Positions 22,083 to 34,586 of a DNA stretch of 64,000 bases are shown piece after piece. Below the pieces are notes generated by a model, which saw nothing but the letters and a program-made list of their open reading frames with translations, ran no database searches and was not told where the DNA came from. The stretch lies in the NCBI RefSeq assembly GCF_019399895.1, contig NC_091875.1, positions 2,976,001 through 3,040,000 on the forward strand, written 5' to 3'. Both the position numbers and the translations under genes were made by a program. How positions within the stretch are numbered: the first letter of the stretch is position 1; the number at the start of each line of letters is the position of its first letter. This stretch comes from Cardiocondyla obscurior (lineage: Eukaryota > Arthropoda > Insecta > Hymenoptera > Formicidae).

Positions 22083-25000
22083 AACGTGACAAAATTAAAT
22101 TATGCAATAAAAAAAAATAGAAGTAGTCGATGTCAATATTAAGCTATGATCAAATTTCTCACTCTCTGAAAAAAAAATCAATTTTTCTCGAGATCTTATT
22201 ATTTTTTTTTTCTTCGCAAGAGATGCGATTCCCTTCCTTTCTCTTTTTAGCCCAACTGTTTTTTCCTCCTTTTTCAAGAGATCGAAAGTCGGCTGGTTTG
22301 TAATAATCGCGTGAAAATGTCATCAATTTGCTCCTTGAAGATTTCTCCTCTTTCCTTGTCGGAGACACGCGAGTGTTGTACAATATTATTCGCATAGCAT
22401 CGGGACACACGCGTCCTCGTTCGTGTCCTCGCGACCCTTTCACGTACAAGGATGTAGAAAAGATTTAGATTTTACAAGAACGTACCGTAAATTATAGCGG
22501 GGGCATTTTATTTTCAATTTAATTGCTTCGAGCAAGCGCGCGGCGGAAAGGAAATTTTTCAGCTCGCTCGAATTTGTTCGAAATCAATTAATATATACTT
22601 TTGGTTGTCGCGTCGGGCAGTAATCGACGCTCGCAAAGAGATCGCTATTGACTTCCATGCGGCTTAAACACCCAAGTGAGAGATACATCGTCTTAACTTA
22701 CGGTACGTAAAATAGATAATATATTCTAGCAATCTACGTATATTCTATTACTTAAATACACCTAGTACATATGTATATATATATGTCCATCGCGGAAGGG
22801 CGACATTTCCCTCGTCCTGTGTGTTCTCTCTTCGTGGGATATGGACCGTAGTTTCTACCGCTAAAAATCCTCTAACTACGAGTAGGCTAATGAGACGTTT
22901 CTACGCGCGCGGCTCTACGAGCACATCGTTATCAATTATACGCATAATACACAAATGTATCTAGATAAAATACTACGACGACGTTTTAATCATTTAACAG
23001 ATGCTGTTCAATTCATAAGAAATGTACGAACGAAACGTGCTGCGTGTACGTCTTTTTTTTTTTTTTCTTTTTTTTTTCTTTTTTATTCAAATTTTATCCA
23101 TGATCCTTTTGATCGTGACGCGAAGTATTTGTATGATATTGTTAACTGCCTGTGTGAGGAGAAGGAATCACAATGGTTAAGGCTTGATGCAGCGTTTCAG
23201 TTTTCCACTTTGTAAAATAAATATTTAAAAAAAGAGGGAAAAAAAAAAAATTAGTTGACAAAATCCAACGGTTATCACTCACTTGAAGAAACTTTTTGAA
23301 ACGCTAAAAATTGGTCTTAATTAGTTTCTCGAGATATCAATGCCGAAAAGAAAGATAAAACGTGATAAGGAGTTATATATTACATCGTTCTGAAAGGAAA
23401 GCACTGAAGCGCAGCCTCAATTACGTGATTGTGAGGAATATATTTGTCCACGTCTTGCAGCACCAATGTCACGACGTTGTTAAACACTTTTTGGTATTGC
23501 TTTCTCAAATCGCAAAATCGTTATCGATATCGTAAATTAGTGGCAGTGCCATTTAATGCTCCACGTATGTGTTTAGTCTGCGTAACGCTTCTCACATTGT
23601 CTCCGAATGTGTAGACATTCTCAATCTCGTTCGGGGTTATCTCAAACGCCGTTAAAAAAAAAAAAAATTAAGAAAAAAAAGAAAAAGAATTTTAGAAATG
23701 TGAGCTGCGTTATCATTACGCGTTGCAACACGCCGAAGTAGAATACCATTTTTATTCACCATTTTTCGAACGCGTCAATCGCCAGATGTCAAAGACGCAG
23801 AAACGACTTCTGCCAGTGAGATTAATCAGATTAATCGTGTGCTTGTTAATTATCATTCTGGAGAGAGATTCGATTCTCTAAGGCAAATGTAGACTGCGCG
23901 TGCAAGTAATGTACATGTTATTTCGTTAAATCTATTTTACACAACAAAGCACAACGAGCGATACTAACTAGTGGATTTGAAGACCTCGCCATCGCGACGG
24001 ACACGCGTCCGCAACGATGTAACTTCGGTGTTTTACGAGCTACGAGTCGAATTAATGAAGAATGCACGGTTACATTGTAATTACAGACAGTGAACAATAT
24101 CATAGAATTATAGAACGTCTTCTCGGGTTGTGGAAAGTGTTTCGCATAGATTTTGACGAGGCACTGTTCAGAGTTCATACTAAAAAACAATAACAATCGT
24201 TTATCTTGTAATGTACTTCGCGCGACGAGTTGCTCGTGCGTGTGTTACAAGCATTTAATTATATAGTAAAAATAAATCTTCGGCAACACTTCCGAAAGCG
24301 GCCCATGCTCCGTATTTGTTCAAACTTTGTAAATAGGTTCCCACTTGGATAAGAAGTAATATCATATCAGTAACTTGACTCAGTCCGAATCTCCTTGTAT
24401 TTTAGTTCCATGTAAGAGATATAAAAGTAACTGGAAGAAAAGGGTTAATCTTTTGAATCGTAAAAAAATCCCTTCAAGATATTTCTCTTTTCTTTTTATC
24501 CAAACGGACCCATTTACGAAATTTCACCAAGATCTGAGCGCGACCGCTTTTGGAAGTACAGCCAAATCTTCTCTCTTTTCTTTCTTACCGTTTATGTCAC
24601 GGTGTCTAGATTATTTAATATTTTTAACGCTTACTTAGGCTACCACATTTAATATAAACCAAGAAATCTCTCTTTATCTTTACTATGATAGCACAACAGG
24701 TCGATTTAAAAATAAGATATGACAAATGTATGATATTAAAATCATATGACAATTTTCATTTACAAGTGTGTGTGTTCATTATCCTTCACAGAGCAATCGT
24801 AAAAGTGACAATATTCGTTTACTTTTCAGCAAAGGAAGGCAACGCGGATTAAAGAATAAAGATAAAAATAAGCATGGATATAATAAGCACGTAAAAACGA
24901 GGTACAAAAAGAACAAAGACAAGATTTCTGCAGATGTATTTCATCAGAGGCTGGTGTTGCATAAATAGACGGCTCAACACTGTAGCTGATATGTCGGCTG

Positions 25001-25500
25001 TAATTTTTTTTTTTTTTTTCCTTTATTTACGTGTGTGTGTATATGTATATATGTATATATATTATAACATATATATATATATACATTTATAATATATATT
25101 ATAATATATGTATATATATATCAAATTAATTAATTTAAAAATTACAGAGATCAATTCGATTACGATCTATCAATAATGACAAATAAGACGTTGCGATCAA
25201 GTATATAATATAAATTACAATTGCAATGAAAAATGAAATAAAATATAGGAAGATGAAATAAAAGAAAATGGGAAGAAAATATAAAGATTCAGTAGAAAAT
25301 AAAGTTTAGTAAAAAAAAATACTAAAACACAGTAAAACTTACGTACTTTCATCGAAATTTCAATATAGTATTAAGTAGTTATCGTCTATATATGAATTTT
25401 GTTCTACTATTGTAACATAAATAAACTGTGTTCAATAAATTTGTCATTTGTTTACAAAAATAAAATAAGAAAAAGATTAATTCTATCTATCATTGAAAAT
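22083..25500. other. Intergenic region
   Basis: AT-rich noncoding DNA with T-rich runs (for example 23051-23083 and 25004-25020) and an AT-rich palindromic microsatellite at about 25030-25121. Open frames of up to 96 codons have homopolymer-driven compositions. No gene is supported. Confidence 0.5.
25030..25121. repeat. TA-rich microsatellite with inverted symmetry
   Basis: Mostly TATA/TGTA dinucleotides forming several self-complementary stretches. This is simple-sequence DNA without coding potential. Confidence 0.75.
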
Positions 25501-25582
25501 AAAATTTTCCTATCTAATTGCGGCCAGAGATGCGAAATTAACTAAAATGATTTCGCGAAAAATGATTCAAGGTTCCTTTCGA

Positions 25583-25676
25583 CGTGAGTCAAAATCCAAA
25601 CGTGAATTTTGATTTTTTGATCATTAATATAATATATATACATCATTCTTATGTAAAAGATGATTCTATGAATCAC
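25583..25676. repeat. Diverged direct repeat, copy A
   Basis: This segment aligns by eye with 26791-26879, about 1.2 kb downstream. Shared blocks in order are GACTCAAA-like, TGAATTTTGATT, a TTAATATAATATA core, CATTCTTATGTAAAAGAT versus CACTTTATGCAAAAGAT, and a TATGAATCA/TATAAATCA end. Identity is roughly 70 percent. It shows no coding frame and no terminal repeats, so a local segmental duplication or an old dispersed repeat are both possible. Confidence 0.5.
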
Positions 25677-26142
25677 CATCACTAGAAATTCTGTGATGTT
25701 CAATGTATCATGATCAATATCTGATTAGCGTACATACACATATTAGCATTGTTTTTCTTTATGTTAATCGTACGAGTCATAAAGTAAACATGCACATATA
25801 AAATTTAAAGTGATAGCGAATCCGGTTGAATACAGACTAAAATCTATTACATACTAGTTTCAAGTGCAAAAGTATAAAAATAAACTTACATCGAGCGATA
25901 AATGGTAGCAGCAACATCACTCCACGTTTCGTAAACATTCTGAACATCTCGCTTTAATTTTACGGTAACATAAACGGGTGCATTCGTTCACGCAATAGTC
26001 AGCGCAGTTACGGCACTAATTGAGAGATTAACTTTGTTCTTCTACGTTAAGAAAAAAAAGGGATTAACTCCGAACAAGTGCAATAAGTACAACTGCTCTG
26101 ACTGCTGCGTAAACGAATACACTCAACAGAACAGTTTTTAAT

Positions 26143-26203
26143 CTATTTTATTTTATTTTATTTTTTTTTGTTTTTTATTTTATTTTATTTTTTTTTTTTT
26201 TTG
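26143..26203. repeat. (TTTTA)n / poly-T low-complexity tract
   Basis: Repeated TTTTA units run into a long T stretch. Simple sequence. Confidence 0.8.
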
Positions 26204-26790
26204 CTGCTAATTCTTATGTCGACGTATCATAAGATTTGTTCGTTTTTGCTGCGCTTATAAACTAGTGCACGATTGTGCATTCAGAGTAAAAGAAATGTAT
26301 TTGTTTTACTTTAACTTATTGCAACAGTTTAAAAGTTCAGCTAAAACAAACATATAGATAATAAGATAGTGTTAAACAAATTAGTTATAATTTTTAATAA
26401 AAATGTTAATTTTATATTTATAATATTTACTTAATAATTATTTTAAAGTTTAAATTTTTTTTAAAGTAAATGTTAATTATAGCATACAAGGGTTATAATG
26501 TATAATGTTTTATAGTTTTATACCTTTAAATATTTTAACAATTAAATATATGTTTCATAGATATTTATAACATATAACATATATAACTAAATATATATGC
26601 AATTAAATTGATAAATATTTCATGATTGGTTTTAAGTGACTTGTTATTCAAATAAAATAATAAATTAAGTAGAAAGAAATATTTTTTAAACAGATTTTTC
26701 CAATTACATACCTTATTCGCTTACTCAGAATTAATTTATCTGAATAAAAGAATGCAAGGAATACTTTATGACTCGCTCGCACGTCCGATA

Positions 26791-26879
26791 TGACTCAAAG
26801 TCAGAGCATGAATTTTGATTCATGGCCGTTAATATAATATACACATATCACTTTATGCAAAAGATTCTTTTATAAATCA
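26791..26879. repeat. Diverged direct repeat, copy B
   Basis: Partner of 25583-25676 in the same orientation. Similarity appears to fade outside these limits, though CATACATGTAAAACTTA near 26935-26951 may echo CATGCACATATAAAATTTA near 25789-25807, so the duplicated unit may have been longer. Confidence 0.5.
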
Positions 26880-27080
26880 GTGCACAAAATGTTTCACCAT
26901 TTCTTTTTAAATTTTATCATGCCGGCAATGACGCATACATGTAAAACTTAACACACAAGCTTATACATTAAGCTATTTTCACTTATTCATATTAAACCTA
27001 ATATAACTCGTATATCTTCAACTGATCATCTCGATCATCTTGATCGTCATCAACTACTCACGCGTTTCTAGATACATTAA

Positions 27081-27425
27081 CTAAACTTGAGATAAATCTC
27101 GTTCGTCTCTGTTATTGATCCCTTGAGAACCACGGTTGTCAATTGGTTCTTGCCATGCAGATGGTCCTGGTAATCCAGTTATCTGATGTTGAGGGGGTGG
27201 TGCCAGCTGATGCGCTGGTTCCTCAATGATGCATGGTATGGAGATTTTATCCCAAGCGAGCTTATTGACTGTAGCCAGCCCGTGAACGCATACGACGCTC
27301 TGTGGATGGGGGTGACAGGGATGTTGATGCTGTAATACGAGAGTTGTCGGTGGTGGAGGCGGCAAGGATGGTTGAGGGTGAGGAGGAAGGGAAGTGAGCC
27401 ACGTCACGCCTGGCTCCGTCCTATG
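27081..27425 (-). other. In-frame extension after the ZSWIM8 stop codon (readthrough candidate)
   Basis: After the TGA at 27426-27428 the same reading frame continues for 114 sense codons to a TAG at 27081. The predicted extension is proline- and histidine-rich at first (PSLPPPPPTTLVLQHQHP) and more mixed later (KLAWDKISIPCIIEEPAHQL). The base after the stop is C (TGA-C), the leakiest eukaryotic context and the one typical of insect readthrough genes. It could equally be an ordinary 3' UTR with a chance open frame. No separate ATG start exists near its beginning, so it is not called as its own gene. Confidence 0.4.
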
Positions 27426-30400
27426 TCATTTGCCGGTCTGTTGTAGCGCCGCATTGATCTGTGTCCACAGCTCCTTATTACAAGACTGAGATCTGTGTAA
27501 AAAAAAAAAAATAAAAAAAAATAATTAACTTTGCATAGTTTTATTTGTAGCCATTATTATAAAAAAAAATTACAGTGATTTACCTTTTAATCGATTGCAA
27601 CCATTCTTTGAACTGAGTATTTCCTTCAGGATTTATTTGAAAAGCAGCCCTTGCTGCACAAACTATACTAGCAAACTCCTCGTAATCCCCCGCTGTTAAA
27701 TGATATAGTTTTTGATGCATGCACTGAATATACCTAAAATTAAAATGTACATGTTATTTTAAATTTAATGCAATGACTTAACTGACTTGATTCAACATAT
27801 AAAAAAATTATACTAACATTTGTTGACATTTGTGTACTAGCGGAGCCAAACCGGATCTCAAATGCTGTACGATGAGTGCCGGATTGTTTCTAGCAAGATA
27901 TTGAGCCGCTTCCAATGCAACATGATGAAGAACAAAAGGACTCACAATGCTATTTACAGCACAGATGCAGAGTTGATGCATATACTGCGTACCAAGCCGT
28001 TTTGCAACTCTGAGTAAGAACTTAACATCTTCTCCATAGGGCGGATTTCGTGCATATTTGGCTTGAGGTCGGTCATCATGTACTCTGCGAGCCAAAGTGT
28101 CTAACGCTAGCATACCTACACGATATGCAGCGATAAGAGTCCGTAATTGTTGCTGATTAAACGTCTGACTTTGTCTATGAACCTGCAATAAAAACACATT
28201 TTTAACAATTGTTCGTAGCTAAATATATTATATTACATTTTTGGAAAGTACCTGAGGCTGAGCTCTCACATTTGATATTATAGATTGTGTCTGGCTATTA
28301 ACTATCACAGGTCCAGGTAAGCTGTTTTGTCCAGGAAGAGGGCCTGCAACGCCTGCTTGAACCTACGCCAAAATAGAATTATTTTTATTTTATTCTTAAT
28401 TTAATTTAATTTAATTTAATTCTAATAAATTATATTTCTAATACATAAAGAACAAACTTAATTAAAAATAAATAATAAAATATTAATTAAAAATAAATAA
28501 TTAATAAAAATAAATAAAAAAAAAAATTAAAAATAAATAATAAAATAATACTTACTGGTATAGGTTGTTGCATTGTGTACAAATGACGCGTTCCTGGCGT
28601 TGGCGGAGGTTGCGGTGTGTAATACGGTCCAGGAGGGGGTGGAGCAGCCGGAGCTGGATGATGCGGATGCGGTGTATGTTGAGGATGTCCAGGATGATGT
28701 GGAAATGGATGATACATTTGCATGTGCGGTGCGGGTGGTAGAGTAACCCTATGTGAAGGCATCGGACCACTGAACGTCGCGATAGAATGAGGATGTACAA
28801 AGCTATATGGATTCATAGCGTATGGCATGCCAACTCCTAGAAATATTATAATATAATATTAAAAAAATTAATTAATTATTCTGAAAAAAAAAGAAAAATC
28901 GTTAATTATACCTAAAGGCGCCAAAGTTGTAATCGTTGGATGAGTATAATGCTGGGGAGGAGGCTGCGTGCTCGTAACAACAACTGTCTGCGCCGGTCCA
29001 GGCATTATTTGAGTATTCGTTAAATCAACAGAAGGTCCTGGATCAACTAATAATACTCCATTGAGATCTAATTGTAGAGGATCATGAGGAATTTCATCCT
29101 GCTGATCTCCGCCAGGAGTTTGCTACAAGATAAAAACAAAGAAATGTAATATAATTAATAAATAATAAAAAAAAAAATAAATAATAATAATAAATAATTG
29201 AAAACAGTATATATATGTCACAAAATAATAATTTTCGTCGTTCAAACTTACCCGAAGATATAATTCGTACCAATATTTTGCTACTTGGAAAAGTACTTCT
29301 GGATAAACGCCTCCTCCTTTTGCGGTATGTTCCACTGTGACACAAGCTTTTTCTAACATTGCTTCACTCTGTTCTTTACACTGTAAAAAAAATTACATTT
29401 ATAACAATTATTGTCTAAAAAATGTCATAAATTGTTTAAACGGATATTTTACTATATGTATATTATACTGTGCGTACCTGAGAAATAGCTCTCTGAATTT
29501 CATTAGGATTAAGCGCATGTGCATGCGGTAGGCAAGACAAAGCAAGCTCCGCTGCTGCTCTAACCATATTTGGATCGCTACCTCTCGAAGATTTATCAGC
29601 TATACTGACAGCTTCTGGTGGTGTTAAATGTCCTTCCCAGCTATCAATGAGAAACCAAATTGCGGGAGCTCCAATTTCCATTGCTTGACCAGTTATCCAG
29701 GACACATGGCTCGAGTATGTACGACTTAGCCAATTCGGGCTTACGCAATTATGGAGACCGAGAGCATATAAACCGAGTTGAAAAGCACACATATGAAGTG
29801 CTCTATGAGGACCATGATGATTTTGACTAGTAGATGGTTGAGTGAATAATGAAGTTGAACTAGTACCACCAGCTTTCGATAAGACAGTCTTAGCTAACTC
29901 GCACATGAAGTGTGCGCTTGCTTCTGATGGTTGATTGGGAATAGACGGATATAGTCTTTTGCTCTTATATCTAAAAAAAAAAAAAAAATAACAAACTTGA
30001 GTTGAAACGCATTATATATGTTATATATTTTTTTAATATTATATATAATATTTATATATATATAAATATTAATAAATAATTATGTATTAATATAATATTA
30101 TTTTTATAAACTTACCGTGTTTCTTTAGTTCTAATAGGCACAGGTGGCTGCACTATTTGTGGTTGTATATTTAATGCACTCATACCACCCTCTAGTTCTG
30201 CGCTTGTACTACTATGAGGTCTGCTATTTGCGCCAATGATATTCTCACCGCCATTGTCAGTTCCAGTTAAAGGAGACGAACGTTCTTCGTCGTGAACAAA
30301 TCGAGCCATCTAAAATTTTACAAGATATTATTATATGTTACAAATTTTTTAAGTTTAGCTTTATAAGAAATATCTTAAGTTCTTACTTCACTCTTTGTAG

Positions 30401-33400
30401 GTGGGTTAGAAGTATAATAACTACTGAGAATAGGTGATTTGATAAGTTGATGAACATCTCGATCCAGTAATTTATCCATTATTCTGGCCAATTTTACAGG
30501 ATCGTCTTTATAATGCACGAGCAAAGTAATAGCCAAATCTCCTCTAAAATAAAATGATTACATATGCCGTTACATTAATGTATATATGTATACACACGAA
30601 CACACGTTCGCGCGTATTTACTGATACTTTTTTACTACTAATACTCATTTACTAATATAAACGTTACCTCTGCCTACGAGTTCCTTCACAAAGAAGTGGA
30701 TGATCCGCTTCGCTTACATTCGCCTTCAATCCCAAAACAGCTACAGCGGCATCAAATCCAAGATTCGGATCGATTTCTGCAGGTAGTTTCACTCCTAAAA
30801 ATATTTCATATATTTCTATTTTGTGTTTTTTAAAAAAAATAAAATTATTTAAATATATAAATACAGTTAAATTAAATATTCATTAATAAAAGGTTTAAAA
30901 TACATATTATTATTAAGAGAAAAATTTCGTACTTGGTACATCGAGTGCATCATATATGAAACTAGCCAACATAATAGGTAACAACGCGTGACCTCTTGAT
31001 TTCATAACTCCATCTCTCAATTGTTCGGCCCTTTGTTTTATCATAGCTAATTCAGTCGGTCCCAAAGGAATTCTTTTTAGCAAACCTACCAATTCGCTTT
31101 CTTGATGAGCTAGTTTGACCTAATTAAGTTAAAAGTTATTATTAATCTTGTAAATAACATAGAATAAAATTAATTTTGTTCTATTAATCTCACTTCTAAA
31201 GGTTTTGTGTTTGCTGGTGGTCTCGCCATTTCTAAGCCAAAAAGACCCACGCGAAACGCCAGATTGTGATATTCTGGATTTTCAGCAAGTACCGTGCAGA
31301 GAAATCCACATTTAGCTAAAGTAGCTGACGCAAGACACGTTACCTGATGCGATGCTGGATTTACATGTTGCTGTAATATCAAAATTTTATTTAACACCTT
31401 ATTTATTTTAATAATTTATCGCATAACTTTTATTTTTACAAAAAAATGTGTCGTAAGATTATATATACCCTTTTTCGTTTGTTCTTTACTGGTACCGGCG
31501 GTCCCTCAATCATAAGATCGGGAGGATTGGCCAAAAGTTCTTCAGCTAGCTGTACTCCAATAATACAAGCTTCTCTCGTATGACCATGAGCGTAAAGTCC
31601 TTCTGCCCGCGCGAATAAAATGTCCCAAGGATCTTCCGTTTTCTTTAAATTATTTAGAACTAAACTGGCATCTTGAGTAGTAGCAGTATGCATATTGCTT
31701 TTAGCATATTTACTCGGCAGGCTACTATTATTGGTAACAGCTTTTGGATCGTAGTAATAAACATTGTATTCGTCACCAGAAGGACTATCACTACTAGATG
31801 AGGAGCTCTCGTCTTTAAATGGTCTTCCAGCTTCTTTCTCTTGATCGGATTCTTGTTCGTTCTTAACACCGACCCCTTTGGGCACAGCCGCGCGCGATTT
31901 ATCACGACACTCCGCAGTATTCATCCTACTGCGCTTAGAGTTCTCGCAAGCAGGTTTGTTATTACTACTATCACTACTATCACTATGTGTCTCGGACGAG
32001 GCGTTTGAGCGATGCTTGTCCGAGCCTTGAGCGTTCTTCATACTAACGTTACTGTTGGAAGATGACTCGCTACCAGCCCCTTCCTAAAATAATATCGTAA
32101 CATTTGAGATTACGTCGTAAAATATATATTAATCGTGTGATAGATTTTAATGCAAAATAAAAAAATACAAACCTGCGAATCGGTATCGCCGCAATTATTT
32201 AATTGAGCACAACCTTGTCTGAGAACTTGAGACTCAGATATATCAGGAATGTCGGTGTCATTTTCACAGAAACCTTCGGAGCTGACGCTACTGCGATTTC
32301 CATCACCGCCTCCGCTTCTCGAACATAATGGAAATTCACGTGGATTCAGCCGTCGTCTGTCTAAATAACTAAACTCGACAAGACCAACGTTCAACGGCCG
32401 TCGGCCGTGGTGATGTGAAATTGGCGGTTGATAATTCAATACCGCTGAGCTGGAATTTACCTGAAAAATGTACATTCCTTGATTTTGTTCTTTCATTTTT
32501 TTTTTCTTTTTTTTTTAAGATACCAACCTGATTAACCTCCGTCCTTGTATCTCCGGCATGTCGGAAACAAGTAAAAGGACAGTGATACATAGGATTGTTC
32601 TCAGCAGTATATGTTATTCCAGGCAAGATGTATTCATCCCAATCAAGGTAGCAAGCTTCGAGTGCCGACTTAAATCCGGTAAAAACTGCGAGATCATGTT
32701 TTAAGGAATCCTTTTGCGAGCTGTTACTTCTGTTGTGCGAGTTGTGTGGCACAGAACTGCCGCGACACTTGGCGACCTGAGTACGATTAAATTCGTTAAA
32801 GCTGCATTTATCGAAGAAACAAATAAAGAGGCGAATGTAAAATGCTTACTTTATCTATGATCTTCAAGTGCCAAGCCATAAATTGAGCATGCAACATCTC
32901 ACGCTCTGACGGCGATAAACCAGGATTTAAAGCGGCCAGTCGCCAGAGAACGACAATTTCGTCGCATAGAGACGAGCACGCGTGCTGAGAAGCGTGGACG
33001 TTGCTGTTCATATTATGCTTGCTGCCATATCCAGTGCCATTCAGTAATGCGACTTTGGTGTTAAACCACCAAACAAGAATCTGCTCGCAAGCCATACACT
33101 CTTCTGTAATTATCTCTAGCAGGGGTATGGCATTGCGATCATTTCTCTTAAACATTTCGCGCACGATAGAAAGAAGATTCCACATGCCTTCCGGCTCGCG
33201 ACCTCTCAGTGGTCGTAGAAGCGACGCCCATTCTGAAGCAGCTGGAGGCGCGGTAGTACTTAAATAATTAACATCGCTGAAAAAATTAATGCAAAATAAA
33301 TTATATTAAATTGTTACTGAAGCAAAGGCATTCGCGGATCAATTTATCGCTCCGTTATTCACCTGAAAACTATAGGAGCCGGGACACAAAATTTGATAAG

Positions 33401-34586
33401 AATCTTCTTGATGTTATCGTGTAATGTCTTCTCATCTAAGTACCAGGAGGTTTGATCATAAGCGGATGCTCCAGCGGTCGGATCTGGAGCTCCACAATAA
33501 CTGTTAATAGCGCTTGGCTGGCTCGATAGCAACTCGTCTAGGAGTCGTTGAGCAGTGGGTAAAATCTGCTGAGGTAATTCACTGATGAGATATTGAGCGA
33601 ACTTCTGGAGCTGTTCCCGATGTAATCGCGACAAGGATTCGCTAACCGGAGCCCTCAGACATACTTGTGTTGGCTGAAAAAATAGTGCGCAACAATTAAA
33701 CAATCTGCTTTTTTACGTTAATCGAGAGAAAGAAGTGGAAAAGAGAGGATGCACAATTTATTCGCTACTGTACAACACATGTTATATAAACAACGTTAAA
33801 AAGAAAATATTAAAGAATTTTATTGCACTAATTATTTAGATTTTTCTCCATTCTTTTATTTCGACGTCAATCTTTCTGAAATTAATATGCTCATACCATG
33901 TGTATTCTGTGCAGACAAACAGCTACGACGTGCGCGCACCAATAGGCCGTTGAGGAGCAGGTACAATTACATGATGTAATCCTACGTCGATCAAAGGTTA
34001 CAGCAACGTTGAACTGTGCTCTAACCCCGTTCGTTTGCGAATTTACACTGGCACTCAGATGAAATCCTGTAACAATTTAATATGTATGTTACAAAATGGT
34101 CAATAAAAAATTGATTAGGTTTTATAAAAATTGCCTGCGTACTTATACATTTTTACTGCATTATTCAATTTTTCATGAAAATTTATTATTTAATACTTAT
34201 ACAGCTAATTAATATTTAACTCATAAAAAAAGGAGATAAATTAACTTTTAAAAAGATAAAGTTCCATAAGGTTTTTCTTCTCTGCTACAGAAATATATCA
34301 ACTTCAAAGGTTCTGATCCGGCGCATCTTACCGATTTGTAGAGGCTCCTTAACGGTCTTCGCGCGAAATAGATGTTCGCCGCGAAGAAATTCATCCGCGC
34401 TACCGTTCGCAAGACACGAATAAAGCCGTATGTCCTCTTCGTTGTCGGGAAAGCTCCAGAAAGCTATTCTCAGCTGAAGCTGCTCCGGTACCGGAGGATA
34501 GAAGTGCTCCACCAGCTCGAAGGGAATATGAGACGCGACGCATCGTGCCGCGAGCTCGCAGAGCGTCGGCACCGCTTGCTGCCCAT
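27426..34586 (-). CDS. Zswim8: ZSWIM8, zinc finger SWIM domain ubiquitin ligase receptor (20 exons, N-terminus missing)
   Basis: Substrate receptor of a Cullin-RING ligase that ubiquitylates Argonaute bound to highly complementary targets, so driving target-directed microRNA degradation; the fly orthologue is Dorado. Exons on minus: 34332-34586, 33897-34066, 33363-33673, 32850-33276, 32528-32776, 32173-32460, 31469-32083, 31194-31370, 30933-31119, 30668-30794, 30387-30543, 30116-30309, 29478-29970, 29252-29380, 28912-29122, 28556-28836, 28252-28362, 27818-28182, 27584-27733, 27426-27492. All phases agree and they sum to about 1654 codons. Conserved blocks are YPPVPEQLQLRIAFWSFP and RLYSCLANGSADEF (first exon seen), the SWIM motif, APVSESLSRL and LISELPQQILPTAQRLLDEL, LLRPLRGREPEG, AEELLANPPDL, WLSRTYSSHVSWITGQAME and LNPNEIQRA. 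The middle is Ser-rich and acidic, and residues coded by 28556-28836 are His/Pro-rich. The first exon shown begins with an acceptor in phase 1, so the conserved N-terminal exon lies further right, probably outside the window. Donors at 32527 (GTTGGT) and 32172 (GTTTGT) are weak. Confidence 0.95.
28398..28424. repeat. (AATTT)n microsatellite in a ZSWIM8 intron
   Basis: Tandem TTTAA/AATTT units lie between the exons ending at 28556 and starting at 28362. Simple sequence with no effect on coding. Confidence 0.7.
33897..34066 (-). other. SWIM zinc-finger exon of ZSWIM8
   Basis: This exon encodes the SWIM signature, with Cys pair C-N-C (followed by T-C) and the downstream C-A-H of TAYWCAHVVAVCLHRIH, which fits the CxC...CxH zinc ligand pattern. 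The exon is 170 bases and joins in phase to the next exon, which begins PTQVCLRAPVSESL. All expected zinc ligands are present, so the domain should fold. Confidence 0.9.

Noticed and set aside
27081..27407. Independent proline-rich gene
   Set aside because: It has no ATG near its beginning and is in frame with the preceding ZSWIM8 exon, so it was treated as a readthrough candidate or 3' UTR instead.
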